This document shows, piece by piece, positions 1 through 8,973 of a stretch of DNA of 64,000 bases. The notes below the pieces were generated by a model. That model searched no databases. It was not told the DNA's origin and saw nothing but the letters and a program-made list of their open reading frames with translations. The position numbers were made by a program, and so were the translations under genes. Position 1 is the stretch's first letter. Each line of letters begins with the position of its first letter. This DNA comes from Variovorax paradoxus (GTDB lineage: Bacteria; Pseudomonadota; Gammaproteobacteria; Burkholderiales; Burkholderiaceae_C), in NCBI RefSeq assembly GCF_018614875.1, contig NZ_JAGGNW010000014.1:439918-503917 (forward strand), read 5' to 3'.

Positions 1-1605
1 GCACCGGCGCTCGACATCATGGAAGTCGGCCGCGCCGACAGTTCGCGCCGGTTGTCGCGCGCGCCCATGGCCGGCACCCGCGCCGACGATGACGATCACG
101 AAAAGGCGCCCGTGCATTGGCCGGGTTACGCCTGGGCCGCGGCCGCCAGCGTGGCGCTCACGCTGGTCTGCACGCCGCTGGCCCGCGTGCTCGAACTGTC
201 CAACATCGTGATGCTGTTCATGCTGGGCGTGGTCGGCGTGGCCATGCGCTTCGGGCGCGGCCCTTCGGCGCTCGCGGCCTTGCTCAACGTGGCGGCGTTC
301 GACTATTTCTTCGTGCCGCCGCGCCTGTCGTTCGCGGTCAGCGACGTGCAGTACGTGCTGACCTTCGCGATCATGCTCGGCGTGGGCCTGCTCGTGGGCC
401 AGCTCATGGCGGGACTGCGCTTTGCGGCCGGCGTGTCGACCAGCCGCGAACGGCGGGCGCGCTCGCTGTTCGAGCTCACGCGCGAGCTCTCGGCCGCGCT
501 GGAGAGCGCGCAGGTGGTCGCGTTGGGCGCCGCCGCGGTGCAGGGGCACTTCGGCGGCCACGCGCTGGTGCTGGTCACCGATGCGGCCGACCAGCTCGTG
601 CTGCCCGGGAATCCGCCCGAGGGCTTCGATGCGCAAGTGGCCGACTGGGCCTTTCGCCATGGCCAGCCGGCCGGCCTGGCCACCGCCACGCTGGCGGCAC
701 AGGCCTGGCACTACGTGCCGCTGCAGGCGCCGATGCGCGTGCGCGGCGTGCTCGCGCTCTCGCCGGCACAGCCGCGCTGGCTGCTGATCCCGGAACAGGC
801 GCAGCAGCTCGACACGCTGGCCCGGCAGATCGCGATTGCGCTGGAGCGCGTGCACTACGTCGAGGTGGCGCAGCAGGCGGTGGTCGAGATGGAATCGGAG
901 CGGCTGCGCAACGCGCTGCTCGGCGCGATTTCGCACGACGTGCGCACGCCGCTCACCGCATTGATCGCGCTGGCCGAATCATTGCAGACGCTGCCGCCCG
1001 CAGCGCACGCCGAGGCGGCGCGCGCCATCGTGGCGCAGGCGCATGAGCTGCATGCGCTGGTCAACAACCTGCTCGACATGGCGCGCCTCGAAAGCGGCAT
1101 TGCGGGCGGCGCGGTGAACCTGCGGCGCGACTGGCAATCGGTGGAAGAGGTGGTCGGCTCGGCCATCCGCGCGGCGCGCACCGCGCTCGGCGGCACTGTC
1201 GTGCACACGGCGCTCGACCCCGAGCTTCCTCTGGTCGAGTTCGACGCCGTTCTGATCGAACGCGTGCTGGTCAACCTGATCGAGAACGCCACCAAGTACG
1301 GCGCGCCGCCCATCGTCGTCGGCGCGCGGGCCGAGCCCGGCACGCTGGTGCTCACGGTGCGCGACCACGGCCCGGGCCTGCCCGCCGCGCTGCTGGGCCG
1401 CAAGCAGAAGCTGTTCGACAAGTTCACCCGCGGCGAAACCGAGTCGGCCACGCCGGGCGTGGGCCTGGGCCTGGCGATCTGCCGGGCCGTGGTGAGCGCG
1501 CATGGCGGTGACATTGCCGCAGCCAATGCGCAGGGCGGCGGTGCAGAATTCACGGTCACCTTGCCGCGCCGAGAGCCACCGGAAACCGCCGAAGCCCAAC
1601 TCTGA
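1..1605 (+). CDS. kdpD: KdpD sensor histidine kinase, C-terminal part (5' end outside window)
   Basis: The frame is open from base 1, so the N-terminal Kdp sensor and USP-like domains lie upstream of the window. Visible in order are a DUF4118-type membrane block of closely spaced hydrophobic helices (about nt 118-410), a GAF-like region, a HisKA domain with the phospho-accepting His in ISHDVRTP (codon 934-936), and a HATPase with an N box (NLIENATKYG), a G1 box (DHGPGLP) and a G2 box (GLGLAI). KdpD senses K+ limitation and phosphorylates KdpE. The stop lies 4 nt before the kdpE start, so the two are co-transcribed. kdpFABC presumably lies upstream, which is inference. Confidence 0.93.
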   Translation, partial: APALDIMEVGRADSSRRLSRAPMAGTRADDDDHEKAPVHWPGYAWAAAASVALTLVCTPLARVLELSNIVMLFMLGVVGVAMRFGRGPSALAALLNVAAFDYFFVPPRLSFAVSDVQYVLTFAIMLGVGLLVGQLMAGLRFAAGVSTSRERRARSLFELTRELSAALESAQVVALGAAAVQGHFGGHALVLVTDAADQLVLPGNPPEGFDAQVADWAFRHGQPAGLATATLAAQAWHYVPLQAPMRVRGVLALSPAQPRWLLIPEQAQQLDTLARQIAIALERVHYVEVAQQAVVEMESERLRNALLGAISHDVRTPLTALIALAESLQTLPPAAHAEAARAIVAQAHELHALVNNLLDMARLESGIAGGAVNLRRDWQSVEEVVGSAIRAARTALGGTVVHTALDPELPLVEFDAVLIERVLVNLIENATKYGAPPIVVGARAEPGTLVLTVRDHGPGLPAALLGRKQKLFDKFTRGETESATPGVGLGLAICRAVVSAHGGDIAAANAQGGGAEFTVTLPRREPPETAEAQL

Positions 1606-1609
1606 ACCC

Positions 1610-2308
<699 letters not shown>

Positions 2309-2626
2309 CTTCGCTTTGGACGGAGCCGTGGTGCATCCCACCTCGGAGCCCGTTCCCGATTTACTCCCTCTCCCTCTGGGAGAGGGCAGGGTGAGGGCAG
2401 CGGCACCAACGACTCGACAAGCCCGGCATGCGGTGCGGCGCGGTCGGCCCCTCTGTGCCGCCGAGGAGCGCAGTGTTTCGCGGATCAGGGCTCGCAGCTG
2501 TCTGAGCGTAGCGAGTTCTGCGAGACCCCGCGAAACGCGAGCACCGCAGGGAAGCCCGAAGGGCCGGCATAGTGGGGCCGACCGCGCCGCACCGCATGCC
2601 GGGCGCCCTTGGCCAAGAAAAACGAT
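2309..2626. repeat. Intergenic palindromic repeat element (copy A) with flanking 31-bp inverted arms
   Basis: No gene is supported in this 318-bp gap. It opens with a hairpin (CCCTCTCCC at 2366-2374, GGGAGAGGG at 2378-2386). Perfect 31-bp inverted arms at 2421-2451 and 2574-2604 then enclose a core (2460-2549). The same core family recurs at 22063-22147 (inverted) and 22309-22408. The core has nested stems 2475-2483/2528-2536 (GTTTCGCGG/CCGCGAAAC) and 2491-2497/2518-2524 (CTCGCAG/CTGCGAG). Open frames here are repeat composition, not genes. Confidence 0.85.
2366..2386. terminator. GC-rich hairpin after kdpE (possible terminator or REP-like unit)
   Basis: A 9-bp perfect stem (CCCTCTCCC / GGGAGAGGG) with a TCT loop lies 57 nt after the kdpE stop. 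No T-run follows, so intrinsic termination is uncertain. Similar CCCTCTCCC hairpins are common REP-like units in proteobacteria. Confidence 0.4.
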
Positions 2627-3748
2627 TCAGCCCTTGCTCGGATTCAGCAAGAACTTCTCGCCCGTAGCCTGCTTCCCGTACACGCCGATCGCATCCAGCT
2701 GCAGCGCTTCAAACAAGGAGACTTCCCGCGTGTAATGACTCGCAAAGGTGGTCTTCAATTCAGCCACGACCCGCGCCTTCAATCGCTGAACACCTTCATC
2801 CCCGAGCTTCTGCAGAAACGGAAACAGCAGCCACCCGCCCATGCCCCACGCCATGCCGAAATTGCGCACGAACTCGGTCGGACCGCGGTCCAGGCCGCCG
2901 TAGATGTAGACCTGCTTGTGCGTGGTCGAGCCGTAGCGGCTGTATTCCTTGGCCGTGCGGTTCAGCGCCGCTTCCATGCAGCCGAGGATCTGCCCCGCGA
3001 GCTTGCCGCCGCCCGTGGCGTCGAAGGCCAGCGTGGCGCCCGTCTCGACCAGGGCCTGCGTCAGGTCTTCGAGAAAGGTGGGCGAGCTTGCATTGCACAC
3101 GTACTTCGCGCCGATGCCGCGCAGCAGCGCTTCCTGCTCCGGCTTGCGCACGATGTTGACCAGCGCGATGCCGTCCTTCTGGCAGATCTTGTTGAGCATC
3201 TGGCCCAGGTTGGAGGCGGCGGCCGTGTGCACCAGTGCCTTGTGGCCTTCGCGCCGCATCGTCTCGACCATGCCCAGCGAAGTGAGCGGATTCACGAAGC
3301 AAGATGCGCCTTCGGCCGGCGCCGTGCCCGCGGGCAACTCCAGGCACTGGGCCGCCGCCACGGCGCGGTACTGCGAATACATCGCGCCGCCAATCGCGGC
3401 CACCGTCTTGCCCAGCAGCGCCTGCGCCGCCGCAGACGAGCCGGCCTTGACCACCACGCCGGCGCCTTCGTTGCCGACCGGCATCGACTGGTCCAGCCGC
3501 CCGGCCATGGCCGGCATGGCGCGCTCGGGCACCGTGGCGGTGACGATGGGCCGTTCGGGCGTGCCGGAAACCTTGGCGGTGCTCATGTCGGCCGCGCCGA
3601 ACAGCAGGCCCAGGTCCGACGGGTTCATCGGCGACGCTTCGACCCGGATCACCACCTCGTGCGGCTGCGGTTCGGGAATCGGCTCATCGTGCAGCGAGAG
3701 TTCGAGTTCGCCGTTCGCGCGGATGAGGGAGCGGAGTTGCAGTGCCAT
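2627..3748 (-). CDS. Zinc-type alcohol dehydrogenase / NADPH:quinone reductase-like protein (MDR superfamily)
   Basis: This 373-aa medium-chain dehydrogenase/reductase has an N-terminal GroES-like fold (PHEVVIRVEASPMNPSDLG), the VGNEGAGVVVKAG motif, and a nucleotide-binding domain with the degenerate pattern HTAAASNLGQMLNKI. No structural-zinc Cys cluster is seen, which fits quinone-reductase-type members acting on small carbonyls or quinones with NADPH. The start at 3748 is preferred over 3943 because the homologous sequence begins at MALQLRSLI and AGGGG lies about 8 nt upstream. The substrate is unknown. It stands alone between the repeat element and the phosphatase operon. Confidence 0.85.
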   Translation of the reverse strand: MALQLRSLIRANGELELSLHDEPIPEPQPHEVVIRVEASPMNPSDLGLLFGAADMSTAKVSGTPERPIVTATVPERAMPAMAGRLDQSMPVGNEGAGVVVKAGSSAAAQALLGKTVAAIGGAMYSQYRAVAAAQCLELPAGTAPAEGASCFVNPLTSLGMVETMRREGHKALVHTAAASNLGQMLNKICQKDGIALVNIVRKPEQEALLRGIGAKYVCNASSPTFLEDLTQALVETGATLAFDATGGGKLAGQILGCMEAALNRTAKEYSRYGSTTHKQVYIYGGLDRGPTEFVRNFGMAWGMGGWLLFPFLQKLGDEGVQRLKARVVAELKTTFASHYTREVSLFEALQLDAIGVYGKQATGEKFLLNPSKG

Positions 3749-3849
3749 GGAAGAGCCCCTTGTGACCTTGTCGGGAAGGTCCGTTCGAAGATGGCCCAGG
3801 GCCACGGGGCGGCCAGTATAGGAGCGGCGCGCGAAAACCGCAGACGCCT

Positions 3850-4419
3850 TCAGGACACCACGGGAATCGCCGGCGCACGGGCCAGCGCATGGCCCATCTT
3901 CTGCGGATCGAAGCGATCGATATAGCGCGGAATGTTGCGCCACAGCGTGTGATAGCCGTAGCCGCCGCGGAACATTTCGAAGCGCGCGCTTTCCTTGTCC
4001 CAGTGCTGCACCGCCATGCGGTAGGCCGCCGCGACCACGCCGGTGCGGTCGGCGCCGTGCATGCAGTGGATCAGCACCGGCCCCTGTTTTTCGGCCTCGC
4101 GGATCGCCACCAGCGCGCGCAGCACCTTGGCGTCGTCGATCGACCAGGTGTTGATCGGCACGCGCACCAGGCGGATGTCGTGGCCCGCGAACACCTTCCT
4201 GTCGTCGTTGAAGGAACGCAGGCTCACGATGGTGCGGATGCCGAGCGACTTCAGCGCCGCCACGTCGGCGACGCCCGGCTGCGCGCTGCGGTACAGCGTG
4301 GGCGTGATGCGGTGCAGGTTCTCGACCTGCAGTTCTTCCAGCGGATCGGCCCAGTGCCCGGGGCGCGGGTCGGCAATGCCTTCTGCGGCTGTTGCTGCTG
4401 TCTTGTGCTTCTTCGTCAT
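3850..4419 (-). CDS. Dual-specificity (cysteine-based) phosphatase family protein
   Basis: This 189-aa protein carries the protein-tyrosine-phosphatase signature HCMHGADRTG, with catalytic Cys119 and P-loop Arg125. An Asp pair in TWSIDD (about 95-96) is a candidate general acid. The LYRSAQP opening is typical of bacterial DSPs related to eukaryotic PTPMT1, some of which dephosphorylate lipids. It is the last gene of a three-gene operon; its ATG overlaps the stop of the upstream membrane-protein gene by 4 nt (4416-4419). Context with a diacylglycerol-type glycosyltransferase suggests a lipid or glycolipid substrate, but this is inference; a protein substrate is equally open. Confidence 0.85.
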   Translation of the reverse strand: MTKKHKTAATAAEGIADPRPGHWADPLEELQVENLHRITPTLYRSAQPGVADVAALKSLGIRTIVSLRSFNDDRKVFAGHDIRLVRVPINTWSIDDAKVLRALVAIREAEKQGPVLIHCMHGADRTGVVAAAYRMAVQHWDKESARFEMFRGGYGYHTLWRNIPRYIDRFDPQKMGHALARAPAIPVVS

Positions 4420-4910
4420 TTCTTGTTGCGCCGCCAATGCCGCGTCACCAGGATCAGCGCCGCCACGGTAAGCCCGCCCCAATAGTCGACCGGCGCGCCC
4501 CAGATCCAGTGCTTGTGCCAGAACGCATCCACCGCATTGAAGCGCGCCCAGCCGAAGGCCGGGTTGATCATGAACCACAGGAAGTCTTCGCAGACCCAGA
4601 ACACGATCAGGCCCGCAACGGCCAGTCCCACGTCGCGCCACGTCCAGCGCCCGTTGAAGGCCAGCGGCGCAAGGAACACCAGCACCATGAAGGTGAAGAC
4701 CCAGGCGTGGTAGCCCGTCATGGCGCGGCCGCCCCAGAAGATGTCGAGCCAGAGGCTGTTCTCGATGCGCCAGGTGGGCAGCGACGTGGCCCAGCCGGCG
4801 CCGCCCTCGATCTGGATCTCGGCGTTGGCAAAGAAGAAGGCCATCACCATCACCCATGCCAGGTAGCCGAGCGTACGGGCCACGCCCGACTTCTCCGTGG
4901 CGCCCATCAT
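4416..4910 (-). CDS. Tryptophan-rich small integral membrane protein of unknown function
   Basis: This 164-aa protein has about four hydrophobic segments (around residues 13-30, 63-82, 93-112 and 140-156) and many aromatic residues (WGGRAMTGYHAW, FWHKHWIWG). I do not recognise the family. It is the middle gene of the operon, with 4-nt ATGA overlaps at both ends (4907-4910 and 4416-4419), so it is translationally coupled to the glycosyltransferase and the phosphatase. A role as membrane partner of one of them is plausible inference. The start is either of two adjacent ATGs (4910 or 4907). Confidence 0.7.
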   Translation of the reverse strand: MMGATEKSGVARTLGYLAWVMVMAFFFANAEIQIEGGAGWATSLPTWRIENSLWLDIFWGGRAMTGYHAWVFTFMVLVFLAPLAFNGRWTWRDVGLAVAGLIVFWVCEDFLWFMINPAFGWARFNAVDAFWHKHWIWGAPVDYWGGLTVAALILVTRHWRRNKK

Positions 4911-6043
4911 GCGTTGCCCAGCACCTGGCGCAGCACCGCGGCAGCCGCGCGCGGCTTGCCGAGCGCGCGGCTGCGCCGGGCCATGTCCGCCAGCTTGGCG
5001 GGGTCGGCCATCAGGCGCGCGACCTTGTAGTCGAGGCCGATGGTGTCGTAGGCCAGCCAGGCCGCGCCTTCTTCCATCAGGAAGCCGGCGTTGTGCTCTT
5101 CCTGCCCCGGAATCGGCGAGATCAGCAGCATCGGCTTGCCGAGCGCGAGGCATTCCGACACCGTGAGCCCGCCGGGCTTGGTCACCACCAGGTCGGCCGC
5201 GGCCATGAGCTGGTGCATCTCGTTGGTGAAGCCGATGGCCAGCACGCGCCCCGGATGGCGGGCGGCGAGGGCCTGGAGCTTGCCATGGGCCTCGGCGTTG
5301 CGACCGGCCACGGCAATCACCTGGAAGCCGCCGTCGCCGCCGAGAGAGAGCACGCGCTCGACCATGCTCGCCAGATCGCCGACGCCCGCGCCGCCCGAGG
5401 CCATCAGCAGCACGGGCCGCGCGGGGTCGAGGCCGAGCGCCGCGGCGCAGGCATCGCGCGCGAGCGCCGGTGCACCGGGCTCGGAGAAGGCCGGCATCAC
5501 CGGAATGCCCGTGACGTGGATGCGCTCGGCGGGAATGCCGCGCGCTTGCAGCCTGAAGGCCACTTCTTCCGTCGCGGCCAGGTAGCCCGCCATGCCCGGC
5601 ACCAGCCACATGTTGTGCAGGTCGTAGTCGGTGATCTGCAGCCACACCGGGTAGTCGATGCGGCCGCGGTTGCGCTCGCGCATCAGCAGTTCGGCGGGCA
5701 GGAAGTGGGTGCAGATCACGGCGTCGGGCTTTTCGCGGCGTATTTCGCGCACCAGGGCGCCGGTGCTCAGCCGCTCGATGCCGCGGCGCAGGCGCTGCGA
5801 AGGCGAATGGTGCGGCGTGGCATCGGTGCGCTGGTGCAGGTACGACCACAGCTCGGGCGCGCGGTTCACGAGCTGGATGTACCAATCGGTGTACACCTTG
5901 CGGAAACCTCCGGCCACATGCGCCATGGCATCGATGTGGACGGCCGTGTGCGGCGGCGTCGACGGCACGGCGGCTTCGAGGGCTTGCGCTGCGCGCACAT
6001 GGCCGTTGCCGGCGCTCACACTGAGGATCAGGATTTTGGTCAT
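4907..6043 (-). CDS. MGDG synthase / processive diacylglycerol glycosyltransferase-like protein (GT28-type)
   Basis: This 378-aa GT-B glycosyltransferase has the N-terminal signature ILILSVSAGNGHVRAAQAL seen in MGDG synthases and UgtP-like enzymes, a central ICTHFLPAELL, and a C-terminal nucleotide-sugar site (LLMASGGAGVGD, VVTKPGGLTVSECLALG, PGQEEHNAGFL). Family members transfer a hexose or uronic acid from a UDP-sugar to diacylglycerol at the inner membrane. In proteobacteria such enzymes are often linked to phosphorus-free lipids. It is the first gene of a three-gene operon. The start at 6043 gives the canonical N-terminus. The sugar donor and acceptor cannot be read from sequence. Confidence 0.85.
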   Translation of the reverse strand: MTKILILSVSAGNGHVRAAQALEAAVPSTPPHTAVHIDAMAHVAGGFRKVYTDWYIQLVNRAPELWSYLHQRTDATPHHSPSQRLRRGIERLSTGALVREIRREKPDAVICTHFLPAELLMRERNRGRIDYPVWLQITDYDLHNMWLVPGMAGYLAATEEVAFRLQARGIPAERIHVTGIPVMPAFSEPGAPALARDACAAALGLDPARPVLLMASGGAGVGDLASMVERVLSLGGDGGFQVIAVAGRNAEAHGKLQALAARHPGRVLAIGFTNEMHQLMAAADLVVTKPGGLTVSECLALGKPMLLISPIPGQEEHNAGFLMEEGAAWLAYDTIGLDYKVARLMADPAKLADMARRSRALGKPRAAAAVLRQVLGNA

Positions 6044-6191
6044 GCAGTTCCGGGGCCGTCGGCGGGCCATGGCGCGCATTATGGCCATGCATTGCGACAC
6101 ATCCCGCAGGCGGCCGCCATCGGCGAAAATGCCGCTGCGCACCGCTCCACCGGGCGTGACCCGCCTGCTCCCAACCGACCGCGCCCACCGC

Positions 6192-7016
6192 ATGACCGAC
6201 GACGCCCCCGCACCGATCCGCCTCAACAAACGCATGGCCGAACTCGGCATCTGCTCGCGCCGCGAGGCCGACGACTGGATTGCCAACGGCTGGGTGCGCG
6301 TCAACGGCAAGCCGGCCGAAATGGGCGTGAAGGTCACGCCGACCGACCGCATCGAGGTCGACAAGGCCGCCAAGGGCCAGCAGGCGAACCAGGTCACCAT
6401 CCTGATCAACAAGCCCATCGGCTACGTGAGCGCGCAGGCCGAAGATGGCCACGAGCCGGCGGTCTCGCTGTTCACGCCGCAGAACCGCTGGGCCGAAGAC
6501 AACACGCGCTTCTTCTTCAACCCCCAGCAGCTGCGCGGCCTGGCGCCGTGCGGGCGGCTCGACATCGATTCGATCGGCCTCCTGGTGATGTCGCAGGACG
6601 GGCGCATCGCGCGCCAGCTGATCGGCGAAGACTCGGTGATGGAGAAGGAATACCTGGTGCGCGTGGCCTACCATGGCCTGGGCCAGCCCGCGCCCACCGG
6701 GCAACTGGTGCGCATGGACGACGACGATCCCGTCACGACCAATGTGCAGGCAATCTTTCCGCCAGCGATGCTCGCCAGGCTGCGCCACGGCCTGAGCCTC
6801 GACGGCCAGCCGCTCAAGCCGGCGCGGGTCGAGTGGCAGAACCCCGAGCAGCTGCGCTTCGTGCTTACCGAGGGCAAGAAGCGCCAGATCCGCCGCATGT
6901 GCGAACTGGTCGGCCTGAAGGTGGTGGGCTTGAAGCGCGTGCGCATCGGCCGCGTGATGCTCGGCAACCTGCCCGTCGGGCAGTGGCGCTACCTCGCTCC
7001 GCACGAGAAGTTCTGA
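6192..7016 (+). CDS. rRNA pseudouridine synthase, RluF/RsuA family
   Basis: This 274-aa protein has an N-terminal S4 RNA-binding domain (IRLNKRMAELGICSRREAD) followed by an RsuA/RluB/E/F catalytic domain. The catalytic Asp is in GRLDIDSIGLL, and the C-terminal motif EGKKRQIRRMCELVG is diagnostic. It isomerises uridine in rRNA and is closest to RluF by the KPIGYVSAQ opening; RluB/E/F assignment is not certain. The start at 6192 is chosen because the S4 domain follows directly; upstream in-frame starts such as 6130 remain possible. It is divergent from the glycosyltransferase operon. Confidence 0.88.
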   Translation: MTDDAPAPIRLNKRMAELGICSRREADDWIANGWVRVNGKPAEMGVKVTPTDRIEVDKAAKGQQANQVTILINKPIGYVSAQAEDGHEPAVSLFTPQNRWAEDNTRFFFNPQQLRGLAPCGRLDIDSIGLLVMSQDGRIARQLIGEDSVMEKEYLVRVAYHGLGQPAPTGQLVRMDDDDPVTTNVQAIFPPAMLARLRHGLSLDGQPLKPARVEWQNPEQLRFVLTEGKKRQIRRMCELVGLKVVGLKRVRIGRVMLGNLPVGQWRYLAPHEKF

Positions 7017-7027
7017 GTTCTTTGCCG

Positions 7028-8134
7028 ATGGCCGTGGTGCTGAGCCAGCGCGCGCTGAACCGGGCCACGCTGGCGCGGCAGATGCTGCTGGAACGGCGCA
7101 AGGCGACGGTCGCGCAGGCCATCGAAAAGCTGGCGGGGCTGCAGGCGCAGGCGCCGAACCCGCCTTACATCGGTCTCTGGAGCCGGCTCGAAGGCTTTCG
7201 CCGCGAGCAGCTGACCGAGGCCCTGAAGAAGCGCCGCGTCGTGCGCATGTCGACGATGCGCGCGACGCTGCACCTGATGGCCGCATCGGATGCGCTGGCC
7301 TGGCGGCCGCTGCTCGAGCCCGTGCATCAGCGCGGATTGCAGGGCAATCACACACGGGCACTCGAAGGCATCGACCGCGCGGCCGTGGTGAAGGCGGGCC
7401 GGGCGCTGCTGGACGAAGCTCCCCTTACCAGTTCCGAGCTCGGCCAGGCACTCGCGGCGCGCTGGACGGGCTGCGAGCCCGCTTCGCTCGCCGCACTCAT
7501 CCGCAACAACCTGCCGCTGGTGCACCTGCCGCCCGCGGGCAGCTGGAATTCGCACCAGAGCGCACAGCTGCAGCCCATCGGACGATGGCTCGGCGAATCC
7601 GCCGCCGATGCCGCGGCCGCCACGCACGACGAGCTGCTGCTGCGCTACCTGGCCGCCTTCGGCCCCGCCACGCTCGCCGATGCCGGCGCGTGGTCGGGCC
7701 TCACGGGCTGGAAGGCCGTGGTCGAGCGCCTGCGGCCGCAGCTGCGCGTGTTTGCCGACGAGCAGGGCCGCGAACTGTTCGACCTGCCGCGCGCGCCGCG
7801 CCCCGGCCCCGACACGCCCGCACCGCCGCGCCTCGTCGCCGAATGGGACAACCTGCTGCTCTCGCATGCCGACCGCAGCCGCGTGATGAGCGAGGCGCAC
7901 CGCGCCCGGGTGTTCACCGCCAACGGCATCGTGCGCGGCACGGTGCTGCTCGACGGTTTCGTCGCGGGCACCTGGAAGATCGAACGCGCGAAGAACACGG
8001 CCACGGCGGTGCTGGAGCCCTTCGCCCGCTGGTCGAAGGCCGACCGGCTCGGCGTGCAGGAAGAGGCCATGCGCCTGCTGGCCTTTGCGGCAGCGGATGG
8101 CGAGGGCGAGCGGCACGGCGTCCGCGTGCTGTGA
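7028..8134 (+). CDS. Winged helix DNA-binding domain-containing protein (HTH_42 / AlkZ-like family)
   Basis: This 368-aa protein starts 11 nt after the pseudouridine synthase stop, so the two are likely co-transcribed. The sequence matches the pfam06224-type family (IEKLAGLQAQAPNPPYIGLWSRLEGF, MRATLHLM, and LVAEWDNLLLSHADRSR). Relatives include AlkZ/YcaQ DNA glycosylases, which unhook crosslinks or excise toxic bases. This protein has a Q-rich GLQAQ loop near residue 36, in the N-terminal region that carries the catalytic QxQ-type motif in AlkZ, so a glycosylase role is possible but unproven. Many family members are simply annotated as winged-helix proteins. Confidence 0.75.
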   Translation: MAVVLSQRALNRATLARQMLLERRKATVAQAIEKLAGLQAQAPNPPYIGLWSRLEGFRREQLTEALKKRRVVRMSTMRATLHLMAASDALAWRPLLEPVHQRGLQGNHTRALEGIDRAAVVKAGRALLDEAPLTSSELGQALAARWTGCEPASLAALIRNNLPLVHLPPAGSWNSHQSAQLQPIGRWLGESAADAAAATHDELLLRYLAAFGPATLADAGAWSGLTGWKAVVERLRPQLRVFADEQGRELFDLPRAPRPGPDTPAPPRLVAEWDNLLLSHADRSRVMSEAHRARVFTANGIVRGTVLLDGFVAGTWKIERAKNTATAVLEPFARWSKADRLGVQEEAMRLLAFAAADGEGERHGVRVL

Positions 8135-8153
8135 CCTTTGCGCCGGCACGGCG

Positions 8154-8170
8154 CCTAAGCGCCGCCTAAG
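8154..8170 (-). promoter_or_regulatory. PmrA-box-like direct repeat before the two-component operon
   Basis: Read on the minus strand this is CTTAGG-N5-CTTAGG (plus strand CCTAAG at 8154-8159 and 8165-8170), with an exact 11-bp period. OmpR-family regulators bind tandem hexamers with this period, and PmrA/BasR boxes have the form CTTAAT-N5-CTTAAT. It lies about 85 nt upstream of the response-regulator ATG, a position suited to autoregulation. Binding is inferred. Confidence 0.6.
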
Positions 8171-8255
8171 ACTTCGCCTCTACGCTGCGCCGCGGCGCAG
8201 GGCACTATCGATCATCCCGGTCGCGTGCTACCTTGCGGCCCAAGGAGTCGACGCG

Positions 8256-8912
8256 ATGCGTGTGCTGCTGGTGGAAGACGACGAAATGATCGGGCGCAGC
8301 CTGAAGCAGGCGCTCGAGGGCGCCGGCTGGTCGGCCGACTGGGTGCGCGACGGCGAACTGGCGCAAAGCGCGCTCGGCGACGGCGGCTACACCTGCGTGC
8401 TGCTCGACCTGGGCCTGCCGCGGCAGGACGGCACCGAGGTGCTGCGCCGCGCCCGCGAGCGCGGCGACGCCACGCCGGTGCTGGTGCTCACCGCGCGCGA
8501 CGGGCTCGACGACCGCATCCACAGCCTCGACCTGGGCGCCGACGACTACCTGCGGAAGCCCTTCGAATTCCGCGAGCTGCTCGCGCGCATGCGGGCCGTG
8601 GTGCGCCGGCGCGACGGCGCCGCGCATTCGCTGATCGGCGGCAGCACGCTGCAACTCGACCTGACCACGCGCGAGGTGGTGGTCGACGGCGCGCGCGAGG
8701 CGCTCACCGCACGCGAGTTCGCGCTGCTGCACGCCTTGCTCGAGCGGCCCGGCGCCATCCTCTCGCGCGAGCAGCTCGAGAACCGCATCTACGGCTGGGG
8801 CGAAGAAGTGACGAGCAACGCCATCGACGTGCTGATCCACGGCATGCGCCGCAAGCTCGGCGCCGAGTCGATCCGCAACGTGCGCGGGCTCGGCTGGCGC
8901 GTTGCTGCATGA
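8256..8912 (+). CDS. OmpR-family response regulator (QseB/PmrA-like)
   Basis: This 218-aa regulator has a receiver domain with VEDDEM at the N-terminus, phospho-accepting Asp51 (LLDLGLPRQDG) and Lys in YLRKPFEF, followed by a winged helix (LTAREFALLHALLERPGAILSREQLENRIYGW, ending GLGWRVAA). These features are typical of the QseB/PmrA/TctD subgroup. The start at 8256 has CAAGGAG at 8241-8247. The kinase gene follows 61 nt downstream. An 11-bp-period repeat resembling a PmrA box lies upstream at 8154-8170, suggesting autoregulation. The signal is unknown; Mg2+, Fe3+, polymyxin or quorum-like cues are known for relatives. Confidence 0.9.
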   Translation: MRVLLVEDDEMIGRSLKQALEGAGWSADWVRDGELAQSALGDGGYTCVLLDLGLPRQDGTEVLRRARERGDATPVLVLTARDGLDDRIHSLDLGADDYLRKPFEFRELLARMRAVVRRRDGAAHSLIGGSTLQLDLTTREVVVDGAREALTAREFALLHALLERPGAILSREQLENRIYGWGEEVTSNAIDVLIHGMRRKLGAESIRNVRGLGWRVAA

Positions 8913-8973
8913 GCGCCGCGCCGGGCCGCCCCAAGCAAGCTCGCACCGCAGTGCGAAGCACGAAGGTATTCCG

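Noticed and set aside
2609..3925. 438-codon plus-strand frame
   Set aside because: It is antisense to the quinone-reductase-like gene and starts in the repeat; no protein family is seen.
4416..7361. Very long open frame on the minus strand (981 codons)
   Set aside because: It is the frame of the small membrane protein extended upstream through the glycosyltransferase and antisense to the pseudouridine synthase. High GC makes such frames common; the true genes have recognised motifs.
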